64,000 nucleotides of DNA from Chalara sp. BL73 (lineage: Eukaryota; Ascomycota; Leotiomycetes; Helotiales): positions 1-64,000 of the forward strand of contig CAKJVC010000033.1 in assembly GCA_918026815.1 (NCBI GenBank), written 5' to 3'. Below are positions 34,370 to 45,844 of this stretch, in pieces; the stretch's first letter is position 1, and each line of letters begins with the position of its first letter. The notes below the pieces were generated by a model that was given only the letters and a program-made list of their open reading frames with translations, was not told where the DNA came from and did not search any database. The position numbers were made by a program, and so were the translations under genes.

Positions 34370-34890
34370 CTACGAGTCATCACCCAGCAATATCCAGGTC
34401 TCTGTTTCGGATACCGGGGAGTTGGCGTGTGGCGTGGGAGTGATAAATGTCCAGTCCTCCGCTATTTCAAAAGGTGACGATAATGACGAAGGCAAAAAAT
34501 GAGAATGTGAATTGAACGCCAACTCCGATTTCAGTGTGGGCGGTAAGGACTGTGGGATATCCAAATTGTTATTGCCGTTTATTGCATTGTTTTTGGTGTT
34601 TATTGTTTTGAGTTTGAGTGCTGGGGAGTGACGGTGTTGAATCATTGATTGTGACTTGGTGTGGGAAAGATATCGCGCGATATCGGCATCATTGCTCAGT
34701 TCCGACAGCGATAGAAAGAGCTGCAACTTGTGCAGGCGACTATGCCTGTTTCTTCGACCCGGACGAATGACAAAAGCTGGGGCTTGCTCAATGGGCACAT
34801 CCGTCTTGACATCATTCTCCTCATGTGTGCGCTCCCCATCGTACAGAATCCCCAATCGAAAGAGCTCCTAGCAGGTGCGTAAGCATTCAT
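34370..34890 (-). CDS. Small conserved-looking fungal protein, start or frame unresolved
   Basis: A minus frame ending at 34370 reads LGILYDGERTHEEN, then an Arg/His-rich part (RPGRRNRHSRLHKLQ), a Leu/Ser-rich helix (FLSLSELSNDADIARYL), and ends ETETWILLGDDS. I recall short ascomycete proteins with this layout (LGILYD near the start, WVLLGDD at the end), function unknown. The frame has no ATG before the middle of the protein. The only nearby ATG (34890) opens MNAYAPARSSFDWG in another frame, which would run on perfectly as SSFDLGILYDG if one base were present near 34857. Alternatives are an acceptor CTAG at 34863 with an unseen first exon. So this is a real gene with a missing exon, a sequencing error, or a recently broken gene. 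Confidence 0.5.
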
Positions 34891-34976
34891 CTGCCTAGCC
34901 TACTCCACTCCAACGCCACCAATGATAAAAAGGAGGAATCAACACCTTCAAAGAAATGTTGAAATTGAAGCCGATG

Positions 34977-35454
34977 CTAGGAGTACCCATAATCGATATC
35001 TCCAAAGAGATCGACGAGGACTCGCTTCATGGGCTCGATAAGACTCACATCGTCATCAGCGCTTTCGCCGCCGAACATGCGCAGCAGCTCCTCCTCCTCC
35101 TCCTTCTGCATCCTCTCTACTTCAGCAAGGGCTTCAGCTAGAGCCTTCTCCTCAGCCTCACGAGCTTTCCAGCGGGCCCAGCTCTGATCGAAGGTTTGCC
35201 GGAGGATGGGCGACACTTTGTTGTCTGATGGTAGATAGATATTCGAGTCGTGTGCGTCAGCGATGTCTTGGTGGAAGTCAGCTTGGGTGAATGATCTGCG
35301 TGAAATCGTGCGTCGAGTGCTAATGTGAGTTAGAATTGGTTTGTTATGTCGAATAATCGGTGGATAAGACTTACCGACTGCCGGGCCGTTCACGGCGTCT
35401 GTTCTGGCGATGGTGCGGAATCACGCCTGTGTTAAGGCCATTGAATAGCACCAT
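34977..35454 (-). CDS. Small protein of unknown function with acidic coiled coil
   Basis: Two exons: 35454-35375 and 35319-34977, with a 55-nt intron (donor GTAAGT, acceptor TTAG), giving 140 aa. The N-terminal 35 residues are basic (NRRRERPGSRTRRTISRRS). The centre (FHQDIADAHDSNIYLPSDNK) appears ordered. Residues about 75-115 form a Glu/Ala-rich helix (KAREAEEKALAEALAEVERM, then QKEEEEELLRMFGG), and the tail is acidic. No known domain. It lies just 86 bp upstream of the next minus-strand gene, in tandem. I cannot assign a function. Confidence 0.7.
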
Positions 35455-38400
35455 GATATCCGACTCTTGCGTCCTTTTTTGCTTGTTTCTCTTTTCTTTC
35501 TGAAAGGTTTAGAAGGACCAAAACTTCCAACAGGACAAGGAAATAGTAGTGTTGCAAAGTATGAACTCCGAAAACTCGAGAAAGTGCATACCTAATATAT
35601 AGCAGATATCATAGAGTCATTACCTACCTTTTTCCTCTCTGTGACTCGAACTAAGCCGTGCTACGAACCCGTTCGAGCAAACCCAGTCGTCATGTGTGTG
35701 GCATGGCTGCCTCTTCGTGATAGGCTACACCCTCCCCCATACTTTGTTTATGACTCACAAGACCCCTGTCTTGGGCCGTGGCGCAGGCACGAAATCGTCA
35801 GGCCGAGACAAGGCGGAGGGAGGTCCGGAGTAGGGTTTCGGGATAGATCTGGTGAGTAATGGGGAAAGTATTTGAGTTTTGCCTGTAGGAAGCCTTGATG
35901 CCTTTGATGGTTGTTAGCCTAGAAGTTGACGATGGGGTGACGGAGAGATGTGGCGAAGCGAGTGGCGTTTTTTGCTAGGTTGAAATGCCTCGTAACTCTC
36001 TATTTTTCAAAGATGGATTTTGGTAAACTGGAAGCATTTGAAGGAGAGAAGAATTCTTGAGTTCATAAAGAAAAATTGAGCACGAGACTATCAGGAAGGC
36101 TATGCAAGGCCATTCCATTTGAGAACAAGCCATGAGCATGTTTCGCGTTGAATATGTCACGTGATGTCATACAACCCATCTGCCTCGGACAAAAGACAAA
36201 GGCCATTATCACGAGCGCCTCCAGTTGTGAGACAGGCGAAAATAAGTATGAGTCTTCGCCCACAGATTATGTGAACTCCGGAGTTCAAGAAGCGTAGGGA
36301 CTGCGGTTGTTTGCTCCAGGTTGCCGTATGCTTACAACCAGTCATCGCCGGCTCGTACTGCTGGCCAGGAGCCTAATCGTATTACAGAAATGCCTAAACT
36401 ACAATTGCTCAAATATGGAGTATTATAATATTTGACATTGCTGGCTGATGTTGCCATTCACTAGTTTAAAATCAGGTACCCAGCTTCAGGTCTTCTGTTG
36501 CTCCCACTCGGTTAGTTGAGTCATACAAAGGCAAATTTTCCTGAAGGTGAATTTTATGTTCACAATTCCGTTAGAAGAAAATAAACAGAAATATTTAAAA
36601 GTAAGCATCGGACAATCTCTGTTCCAGCCAAGTTCTCACGATCTTGGCTGAAGGCCGTATGAAAGTGATGCAGCACTAGCTGGTAGAGTATTAACCGCAT
36701 TCAAAACTTGCTTACAAAGATACTCAGTGAAATTTAGGACGACCACGAATAGTTCCTGTAAAATAATCCTTAGTAAGCGACGTACGACATTTATCCTTCA
36801 GGAAGGTCGCAGTTTGATGTCCTGGGTGCCTATTGCAGTAGCAAAGACGAAATTTCATCCTACAACATCTTATGGACATCAAGACTTTTGCGTTATGAAA
36901 ATCTTTTTATCCTAGGCAGCAGTGTCAATGACCAAGATTGGACCTTAAAGAAGTAACATGATCTCATCCAGTAGTGTCATGGACATTTTTGGTTCTCTAG
37001 GCAATTGGTATTCATGCTCAAATTCAATTTAACAGGTAGGCAACGATACAAGCAGCGACTTCGCACACCCAGTGAGTACAGGAAAATAATTCTAGTTTTA
37101 AATCCCATCGAGTACGGCTTCATAACGGCTTTGTGACACAGATAGAGTATGCTGTTGAGATTTTTTTGCTTTCAGCACAGCGCAAGCTCAAGAAATTATT
37201 TTTAGATAACGGGACAATCCATTGATAAGGCGGTGGGAAGTGCATTTCATGTTGGACACATAATGAACCCAAACGCTTGAGATGGGCTTACTCAGGATAG
37301 TCCCACCAATTCATGATTTGAAGAGTGAAATTTCAAGGGCTGGTATATGACGTAACAACCACCAGAAAATTTCATGGATTCCCATGGTCACACGAGATGA
37401 AGGAAAACGGCCGTTGCTTTTGGTGCTGGTATGCGCGCACGTGTGAGCTTGTGCATAGTGCTTGTGTTTGAAGATGATCAGCAAACCCGACTGAATGACA
37501 GGTCAGTCAATGCAAGAATGGTAGCACACTCGCATGATAAGGTCCGATTCCGGTATCGTCTTGTACGCTCGAACAAGTAATATGTCAGGTTTGATATCCG
37601 GCAAGCCTGGAAGGCAGGGCTGGACTACCAAAACGTGCCACTGACATTAGGCTGGAAATCCATGGCCGTGACCGTGAGAATGATGCCAAGGCTGAGGGGA
37701 ATGAAATTGGTGAAATGCATCTTAATTTTTCAATTAGTTTTATTGAATAAAGGACGTAGACAGAAGAAGATGCATGCTTCAGGACTTTATTGTAGTTGTA
37801 TTTGGTAGCCAAACTGGATCTGAAAGAATGTTTGTGCGATAGAGACAGACCCAAATATTTGGAGCCTGGGGCCACTGTTGATAAAAGTTGTATATCGTTA
37901 GTTACTGTGAATTGTAGACGGCGGAGCAGATGTGGAAAGCTTCCATAATGCCGAGATTTTTGGTACTTTCTACAAAGTGATTAAGGGTTTCTGAGCGACA
38001 AACGTAACCTGACCATAAATGTCGTGTAAAAAAGAAAGCTTATCATCTTGACATAAATTAGTATGAGATTTGAGAGAAGTGTGGCATCTGGTACATGTAT
38101 TGTTCCTCCCAACGTTCCAAACATGGCTGGACTTGCCTAATGGGAATCAAAGTTTGGCGTCTATTGTGAGCAACAAGATTAAGCTTCCTCCAAAGGAAAA
38201 TTTCACTTCGAATACACGTTAACTTTTTGTTGTATTCAGGGACCGAAGGCTCTAAGGAGCAATTGCAAGATTGAGAGAACAACCGTCAGACAAGGCGCAG
38301 CAGACCAATGCTGGGAACTTGGGCTGGTATATTATAATCTGTAAGTGCAATATATACTCATTCTTAGATAAATAGTATATGTCTCATCCTTTCTAAAAGC

Positions 38401-40460
38401 GTTTGCTAATATAAGCCCTGGGGTTACGGTTAATCACGGCCAAAGGCGCCGGAAGCATTCGCGATCATAGATAGGATGGTTTCGACTAGGAAAAGTCACA
38501 ACCACTTTCATTAACAAGGCTGACGCAGTGGCTATGTGTCAAGAGCTCAAAATTCTGGCCCAGTATTTGAGAGGGGGCTCCTGAAGCTTTCATATCAGCA
38601 GAGAACTTTTGTTAGCAGGTATCGTACTCAAGTGAGGCTTACTCCCAGGTAAGGCAAATGGACAGGCTTAGACGGATACGTCACCACTGCTTCTGGCTTT
38701 CCTTTTGGAATCTGCTTAACTTCAGGTTATACAAGATCGATATTACAATTCATATCCAAATGGCCAAGACACTGCCCGTTAAGGCGCTGCGGCTAGCAGC
38801 ATGTTCGTTCTGAATTAGGAGTTATTAGAATAGATGGATTTCTTTTGTTTGTAGGTGCGTGTCCTTGTCTTCGTTTCATTTCTTGTTTTGCTGTTGCAAC
38901 AGGTCATCTTGCTGTACAACCATGCATACATTTCTTCCGAACTTGGCCATTTGCCACGCTCAAGGAGCCATGCGCCTGTTGCCAGTATTGATTGTTAATA
39001 CGATCTCTCTGTATTTGTCTCTATTTTGTGGTTGAGTTGGTGGTGGTGTTCAAGCTATGGTCAAGATCTGCATCTGATGTACGATGCCGAGGATGCCAAG
39101 GTGGCAGGGCAACCCCACAGGATTGTTGTTGGATAGCGTGAGGGCCTGTGTGAGCTTAAATCTATAAAAAGAATCAAAAACGAACAGAAATGATGCTAGA
39201 GTTAGTCAGCGCCATCCTGGGGGCGGGACAGTGAAACTCAAATTGGGCATTGCTTTAAGCAAGATTGGAGGGCTTTTAGATGGATGAAAGTCATTTCGGC
39301 ACATTATCCGTATGCTGAGGGTCAAGGACAAGAGACCTTCATCTTTATAGTTTGTTGGCTTGAAGTTCATACATTTATCATTTTCTCTGATGGAGTTTTT
39401 GTTTACATAGTAGATGGATCGGGGCGGGACCGTGCTCTGATCATTCTTGTATAGCCTGTCCTCCAAATACCTTCTTTACGCGAATTATTACTGAAATGAT
39501 ATAAGGATGCATTCATCACATCGTATCATATAGTACATCTATACACAAAATTCTTCACCGTATCTTTGGTTCTCTCCACTATCCCTTTGAGGCTTTGCTG
39601 GCACACAAGTAAGCGTAGTCCGAGATAATGCAGTGAGACTCAGGTACATGGCGGGGCAAGCACGGCTAGCTATGGATAGCTATGCTGTCGCACAGGAAGG
39701 ATGTAGATGTGGATGTCGATGTGGATGTCGATGTCTGGCCGGCTGTTGATCTGATATGAAGTCCGAATGATGCGATGTCTTCGACCATCGCCTCCTGGCT
39801 TTGTCGATATAGAATTTACCTGGAGCCGCAATTAGGCCCCCGGTTGATGTAGGATTGGGGAGGGATCTTATTAGCTAAAAGGGGAGAGGAGGAAGAGCTT
39901 CCCCCTTTGTAAACCGGGACTCGAAATTTCCAGTCTATGATCCAATATATTGACCAAGACTAACATTTTTCTCTTCTACACTGTTCGCCGCAGCATTCTG
40001 TATACGGTCTCCAGCAAAACAAGACTTCCCCAAAGTATTGTGTCTGGGAATTGCATGTGGATTTATTTTGTTGGTTGGGCACAGCTTGCAGGGCCCCGGA
40101 AGACTGCAGTCACAGCCCCAGAAGCCTTTCCCTTCTTCGTCTGTTCGTAACCCAATACCAACAACGAATTGACTCTGCGATTACTATTATTAACCTCATC
40201 CCATTGACATCGCCTTTTCGTCCCAAGAGAGCCACATCGCATGCAACACCTGTTTCATCAGTCAAGCGCGCTCAGGGACTGCTGTCCTTAGCCGGTCATC
40301 GATCGCTCAATCCTGCCAGGCCTGTCTGGCTGCTGCCATCCACGGAGCTTGAATCGTAGCAAGCAAGCACAGCACAGCCTCGAACCCTGACCCTTCCAGA
40401 CAGCTTTCCGCATTATCGCAAGAGCTATCGTGAGCCTTTAAGGCCACGACTCTACATAAT
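35455..40460. other. Five-kilobase gene desert
   Basis: The longest gene-free part of the window. All open frames are under 105 codons, overlap on both strands and lack known motifs or splice signals in register. Composition is mostly AT-rich from 36.4 to 39.6 kb. I see no transposase, LTR or terminal inverted repeat. The last few hundred bases are pyrimidine-rich and look like the promoter and leader of the gene at 40461. A long noncoding RNA or decayed mobile element cannot be excluded by eye. Confidence 0.45.
39699..39734. repeat. 12-bp minisatellite, about three copies
   Basis: The unit GGATGTCGATGT repeats three times, the first copy with one substitution (TAG for TCG). Noncoding, about 730 bp upstream of the gene at 40461. 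Confidence 0.8.
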
Positions 40461-43097
40461 ATGCCCTTAGGATTCCACCGACACAGCAATCGTTCAAAGC
40501 AGGCATTGAACGATCCCTCGATCCAGAATCCGCAGGGTTCGGCTCCCAGTGAGACGTTGTTCAATTCTGGCGAGGACACAATCGAGACAAGGTCTACCCA
40601 GCCTGAAGCTGCTTTTCACACAAACCCGAACGCGCTCAATCAACAACAATACGTAGCTAACGCCCAAGTACCTGGCGGACAGGTACAGAGCGATCGCATT
40701 TCGTATCAATCTGCTAATAGTCCTGCCCGGTCGCAGTCAACACGGCATCAAAGCCCTTACCTGCAACAAGAACCTCAGTACCCGTCTGGCAGCAGCTCGG
40801 TCGATGATCTAGGTCTTGAGGCTCGCAGACAGTCGCAGCTGCTACCGCAGTCTTCAAAACCCCAACCACAGTCACAATCGCCTCCAGAGGCGAAGAGGAA
40901 AGGTTTAGGGATCTTTGATCGCATGAGGTCGAGTCGCGCGCCTGAACCCAAAGCATCCCCGGCCCCACCACCACCACAAGCTTCCTACAACAACACCACA
41001 GGGCTTGCTCGCAGACTCTCAAAGCGACAAGAAAACCCCCCTGTTATTCGCACATCTCAACAAAGGAATTCCTTGGATGTGCAACAGCAGCTTAATTGGC
41101 AGAATCCTCAAGCAGCGCAAGACTCGCGCTCTCATCTGCCATCACCTCAGGAGGGAGCGGAGGACGATAGTGGTCTCGAGCCCTACCAGATATCTCGAGC
41201 GGAGCAAGAAGAACCATCTCGTGGTGCCGTTCAAGACTACAGTCTGCAACAAACAATTCGTCCTGTTCGGAGTGACTCGGACCCACCTCAGTTTGGGGTA
41301 AACGACGATTCACGCCAACTCTACCAAACACATCATCAACAACACCTTTCACTTGGACAGATCCCTCAACATCAACAATTCGAACCTCCTCCGCAGAATC
41401 AGTATCAACCTCTAAACCAGGGCCAACATCTCACTACCAACCTTGACTCTCTAGGGATCCTCTTCAATCAATACCCAAATCCAGAGACTGTTTCCCAGAT
41501 ATCCTCTACCAACGAGTCTCCCATTGACCAAAATCAAAGGGTTGAGCAGCCTCGACCTGTATCTGTGCAATCCAACGGCCAGTCTCCTACGGCCGGTAAT
41601 ATTACCGTGCGCCAAGAGTATCCGAATCGCACAACATCAATTCAGGCCCCGCGACCTTTATCTCAATACAACGCGCCGATGGCTCCACCACCAACAGGGC
41701 AGCAACCGCCTAACCGCAGGTCAAATGATTCAAAGCAGACATTAGGAAGCCAGGGTCCACCAGATTCGCGAGATGGTCCCCCTCCTGGCTACCAACAGCG
41801 ATTTCAAAGCGGAGGCTCTACACCGACAGCTGGACCTGGACAAAGTCCAATACCTCCCGGGCCTAGTAATAATCAAGGTCCGAATTATAGAGGAGGGCCA
41901 CCACAACGAGAACAATATGGGCAACCGGGTGTGGGAGAGCAAGGCAGAAGCACACCGCCCCCGGCACCAACTGAGAGGGACGTGAACGATGCTTACAAGG
42001 AGCTATGTGAGTTTAGTAATTCAGGACTCCAGTATTTATGCTAAATTAATATAGTGCAAAAGTACAAAAAGGTGAAAGGGCTATATTTTGATAAAACAGC
42101 CCAGGTCGAAAATTTGCAAAATACCCTGGCCAACCAAAGATTATCACAGTCGCGGACCTCGCTCGACGATAGTGAATACATGACACGGTTCCAAAGGTTA
42201 GATGGAGCTACGACGAATCTGGCTTTCAATATCAGGAAAGACTGGCGGACGATACCAAACTGGCTTGCGCCATATGTGAATCAAGATGCATTGAAAGTTG
42301 GCAAGCAAGAAATGACAGCTGTAGGCCGGGCTTGCATTTCAAGATTTCTGGTAGACGAAATATTCAACAGGACCTTCCACCCGGGACTAGAGTCCGATCT
42401 GAGTACGAACCTCAAAACCATCGAACAGAATATTCGGCGCTTTTCACCGCCTTTGAACAGCCAAGAAGAGTCGGAGTCGTTGACAGCCAAAGTAGTACAA
42501 TGGAGATTAGCAACATTAGAAGGTCTGAGGGATGTGTTAAGTTCTCCCGAAAGCGAGAAGTGCAAGCGGGAATTCTCTCGGGTAGCGACCTCAAACCTGG
42601 CAGCCAACCTGATAAACTATCTGGGAGAGCCAGTCCCAGCAGGCATTGAAGACAGTGCACACATGATCATTGAGCTCGCGGTTAGCATAGCCGCTAACCT
42701 TCCCTTGGAAAGCAGAGATATCTCCATCATTTATCCAATGCCAGGCGACCTCTTCCAGCCACTCTTCATGAAAGTCGGCGAAGCAGGCGTTCCTCCACTA
42801 GAGAATCCGGGGGCAGATGCGGCGAGTGAGGATACGAGTAGCACAAACAGTGGAGATAAGGATGAGGCGAAGGACGAGAAGGAGGGAGGGAAGCTGAGGA
42901 AGGAGAAAACGAAGAGCGGCGGCATGTTACAGGCTATGATGGGCAGCAACACAGGCCCGGCGAAGGGGAAACCACAAGGCCCGGAGAGTGAAGGGAAAAA
43001 GGAGGATGCGCCGCAGAAGGTAAGATTCGCCGGCTTCGTGGGAGTGGAGGTCAGAGGCCGGCAGATGTTAGGGAAGGCGCCGGTGTGGATTGGATAA
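40461..43097 (+). CDS. Gln/Pro-rich protein with conserved C-terminal helical region, function unknown
   Basis: Two exons: 40461-42006 and 42055-43097, with a 48-nt intron (donor GTGAGT, acceptor ATAG), giving 862 aa. Residues 1 to about 500 are disordered and rich in Gln, Pro and Ser, with runs such as PAPPPPQ and HHQQH. The join reads NDAYKEL, LQKYKKVKGLYFD. Residues about 505-780 look ordered and conserved: a coiled coil (QKYKKVKGLYFDKTAQVENL), then TSLDDSEYMTRFQRLDGA, FNIRKDWRTIPNWLAPYV and VGRACISRFLVDEIF. A Glu/Lys/Ser-rich linker and a short conserved end (QKVRFAGFVGVEVRG) follow. I recall this C-terminal region as a Pezizomycotina-wide protein without known function. No signal peptide or membrane segment. 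Transcription or cytoskeletal roles are both possible. Confidence 0.88.
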
Positions 43098-43771
43098 GGC
43101 TGTCTAGATGATTGGACGAAGTCAATGGGGATTTATGGTAATACTGATGAAAATGATTTAGAGGGGTTGGGCTTGGATGGTTGGGACGGTATGTAGGCAG
43201 GGTTGGGACTATGGATATAGCATGTGGATGTGTCTACGAGGTTATGAATGAATGCTGCCGAACAGCAGCTCAAACCATCGCATAAACTCTTGGTTTTGAG
43301 AATCTGTTTTTCTGTCCAGTGCGACCCCAAAGAATTTTGTTTCCTATCCCCCCCACCAAATTTTCATTCGCTTTCATGACCTATATTGATGCACATGGCA
43401 AGAGTACATCACATTCCTACTACCCTAGCACTTCGTGGGCCGCATTTCTCTTGGTTTTAAGCTTCACGAAATCAACCTCGTTCACGGGATCGAGTAAACT
43501 TTCAGGGAGGCCCATTATATCCATTTCTGTCTGTTTTCTGTTTTCTACATCCGACAATACTCAATTTGGCATGATACCAAGAGAACTCTAATACCCTTTC
43601 CACCATTCTGGAAATGCCAAACTATAACTCCATCGCTTATGATGTAAATGCTGTCCAGCGCTCGATATTCAATTGACTTTTTTGGTTGCTTTTGCATTCC
43701 TGCCTTACCCATCTACCTACCCCTTGACTTGGCCCCTTGTTTGCTAACGTTCAGTCAACGATGTCATCCCC
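43098..43771. other. Intergenic stretch between convergent genes
   Basis: About 670 bp separating two stop codons. Expected to contain both 3' UTRs. No other feature seen. Confidence 0.5.
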
Positions 43772-45844
43772 TCATCCCCAACCAAGGTTCTCCAAGGTGT
43801 TCCGAGCATCGCTGCTGCTCATCCCACTCACTCCCAAAGCTCTGACTTGCGTCCCTTTTCTCAGCCGTTGCAGCCCAAGAGCCACCTTCCAGCTCTCCTC
43901 CTCCGTGATGACAAAAACAAACTTTTTGCCCTCCTGGTCCCGAATACTCGCCCTAAGAATGTGCAACTTCGCACTTTTCAGCTCGCCAGTCTGGGAACGG
44001 TCAGCTCTTTTATCTACAGAAGGCGACGACGAGCCAACAGAAGAAGCATAAGCAGAGTCAAACGACGAGCGCGCATCATCAAAATGACCAAGACGACAAG
44101 AGTTTTTGCACAGACTAAACATGTTTTCGAGCAAAGCATCAGTCTCTTCACTCGACGCGGGCTTGTCTTTGTCTAAACCCCAGAGCCGGCGAAGAGGAGA
44201 TGCAGTAGAGTTTCGAGGAGAAGGAACGCTGGGACTCTGCCGGAAGGAGGGACACCATACCTCTACGAGTTTCATGGTCCAGGCCTTGACATCCCATTCT
44301 CGCTGTGGGACGCCGCGGACATCATCGTCGATGAAGAGACCTTCAGTAGTGATGCGTAGAATGAGACCATCGGTTACAGAGCCGACACCAGAGACGAGCT
44401 GAGAGGTCGGCGTTTTGATAAAGGCGTTGTTAAAGGAGTAGACTGCCCTGATGACAATCTTGTCAGGATCTTTGGTTGAGTAAGGACTACGGTTCGAAGG
44501 TGGAGCCGTGGTGGCATACGTGGAGTGAGACGCTGCGTACGATGACTCGGAGTATATTGACGACGGTGCTTTGCTGTGTGCGGGCTTCTTAGGCTTGTCG
44601 TAAGGTCGGAATGAATACTGGTCTTCGGTAGCTACATAAGTCTTCGCTGAGGCAGGAGGAGGTTTCTTGGTAGGTGAGCTTGGTTGGGAGGACGGTTGAG
44701 AACGAGCTGTAGGAGGTTGGCCTCTGGGCCAGGGGCTTGTTTTCTCTCCCACGGAAGAAAATGCATATGTACTTCCCTTTGGTTTCGCAGTAGCCTCTTT
44801 CTCCGCCTTCTCCTTTTCGGCCTTCTCCCTTTCTGCCTTCGCCTTTTCTGCCTTCTCCTTTTCTGCCTTCTCCTTCTCTGCCTTCGCCTTCGCAGCTGCT
44901 GCCTCTTTCTCCCTATCAGCTTGTTGTTTCTTGAGTTGTTCCTGGAGTTTTTCATTCTCCTTCTGAAGCCTCTCTTTCTCTAGCTTCTCTCGAGCCTGTG
45001 CCTCTCGCTCACGGGCTAATTTTTCTCGAGCTTCTCTTTCGCGGGCATCTCTTTCACGAGCCTCCTTGAGTTTCCTATCTAGTTCCTCTTTGCGCTTCCG
45101 CTCAGCCTCTTTAGCTTTGCGCTCCTCTTCTTTTCTCTTTGTTTCTTCTCTGGCTTTCTCCCAGGCGCCTTTCGCAGCACCACTAGCCCCAGGGTTCGTG
45201 CCCGCAGTCCCAGGAGGCGGGTTCGTTCTCTGCCAGCTCGGCTTGGGTGGAGGAGCTTTTGTATTCTCACCACTGCCACTCGCATTGTTCGGTGTAGGCC
45301 CACCATGCGCATATCCATTGGAGTGCTGTTGACCGTGCTGTGGCCCGCCTGAGTATCCGCCACCTTGTGGATTAGGACCGCTGTGAGGAGGCACACCACT
45401 ATGAGGAGGCACACCACTATGCGGAGGCACGCCGCTATGCGGAGGCGGCGCATTCCGAGGAGGAACATTATTGTGTGGTGGAGGAGGTGGTGGCCCTCCG
45501 CCTGGTCCTGGTCCGCCATCCGTTTGCGTCCGACCCAAAGCCCAAGCCCCCAACGCAACAGCCACTATGATCATTATCATCCCCATACCACCTGCTCCTT
45601 TTACGCTCTGCCACCATGCTTGAAAGGCAGGCTCTACTGCTTGGAACACTACCACCAATATGAGGGCTGAAGCAAAGCCAGCAACGAAGCTGTTGACACT
45701 CGGTTTTAATGAAGGCAGGTATATGAAGCCGCCGCCGGAAGAATGCGGAGGTATGATGAATATATCGTAGTTTCCGTCTGGCAGACCTGAGGATCTTGGA
45801 TTCGTTCCATGAGGAGGTGGAGGAGGTGGCGGAGGGTTGTTCAT
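43772..45844 (-). CDS. Pro-rich two-pass membrane protein with long coiled coil, function unknown
   Basis: Single-exon gene, 690 aa, ATG at 45844. It begins with eight consecutive prolines. Two hydrophobic segments at about 52-70 and 85-104 are predicted membrane spans separated by a short loop (EPAFQAWWQSVKGAGG). Next is a Gly/Pro/His-rich linker with three HSGVPP repeats. Residues about 230-350 are one long charged helix (KRKEEERKAKEAERKRKEEL and repeated KAEKE), a coiled coil or single stable alpha helix. After a Ser/Pro linker, the C-terminal 220 residues are ordered (DKIVIRAVYSFNNAFIKTP; LILRITTEGLFIDDDVRGV) and may be the functional domain, reminiscent of a PH-like fold, which is only an impression. 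No family recognised. The long plus-strand frames opposite are mirrors. Confidence 0.88.
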   Translation of the reverse strand: MNNPPPPPPPPHGTNPRSSGLPDGNYDIFIIPPHSSGGGFIYLPSLKPSVNSFVAGFASALILVVVFQAVEPAFQAWWQSVKGAGGMGMIMIIVAVALGAWALGRTQTDGGPGPGGGPPPPPPHNNVPPRNAPPPHSGVPPHSGVPPHSGVPPHSGPNPQGGGYSGGPQHGQQHSNGYAHGGPTPNNASGSGENTKAPPPKPSWQRTNPPPGTAGTNPGASGAAKGAWEKAREETKRKEEERKAKEAERKRKEELDRKLKEARERDAREREAREKLAREREAQAREKLEKERLQKENEKLQEQLKKQQADREKEAAAAKAKAEKEKAEKEKAEKAKAEREKAEKEKAEKEATAKPKGSTYAFSSVGEKTSPWPRGQPPTARSQPSSQPSSPTKKPPPASAKTYVATEDQYSFRPYDKPKKPAHSKAPSSIYSESSYAASHSTYATTAPPSNRSPYSTKDPDKIVIRAVYSFNNAFIKTPTSQLVSGVGSVTDGLILRITTEGLFIDDDVRGVPQREWDVKAWTMKLVEVWCPSFRQSPSVPSPRNSTASPLRRLWGLDKDKPASSEETDALLENMFSLCKNSCRLGHFDDARSSFDSAYASSVGSSSPSVDKRADRSQTGELKSAKLHILRASIRDQEGKKFVFVITEEESWKVALGLQRLRKGTQVRALGVSGMSSSDARNTLENLGWG
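45381..45446. repeat. 18-bp coding tandem repeat (HSGVPP), about 3.5 copies
   Basis: In-frame repeat inside the Pro-rich membrane-protein gene. Two adjacent units are nearly identical at the DNA level (CTATGAGGAGGCACACCA on the plus strand), so copy number could vary between strains. Confidence 0.85.

Noticed and set aside
44684..45670. Plus-strand frames of 88-101 codons within the membrane-protein gene
   Set aside because: Antisense reflections of the Lys/Glu and Pro/His repeats.
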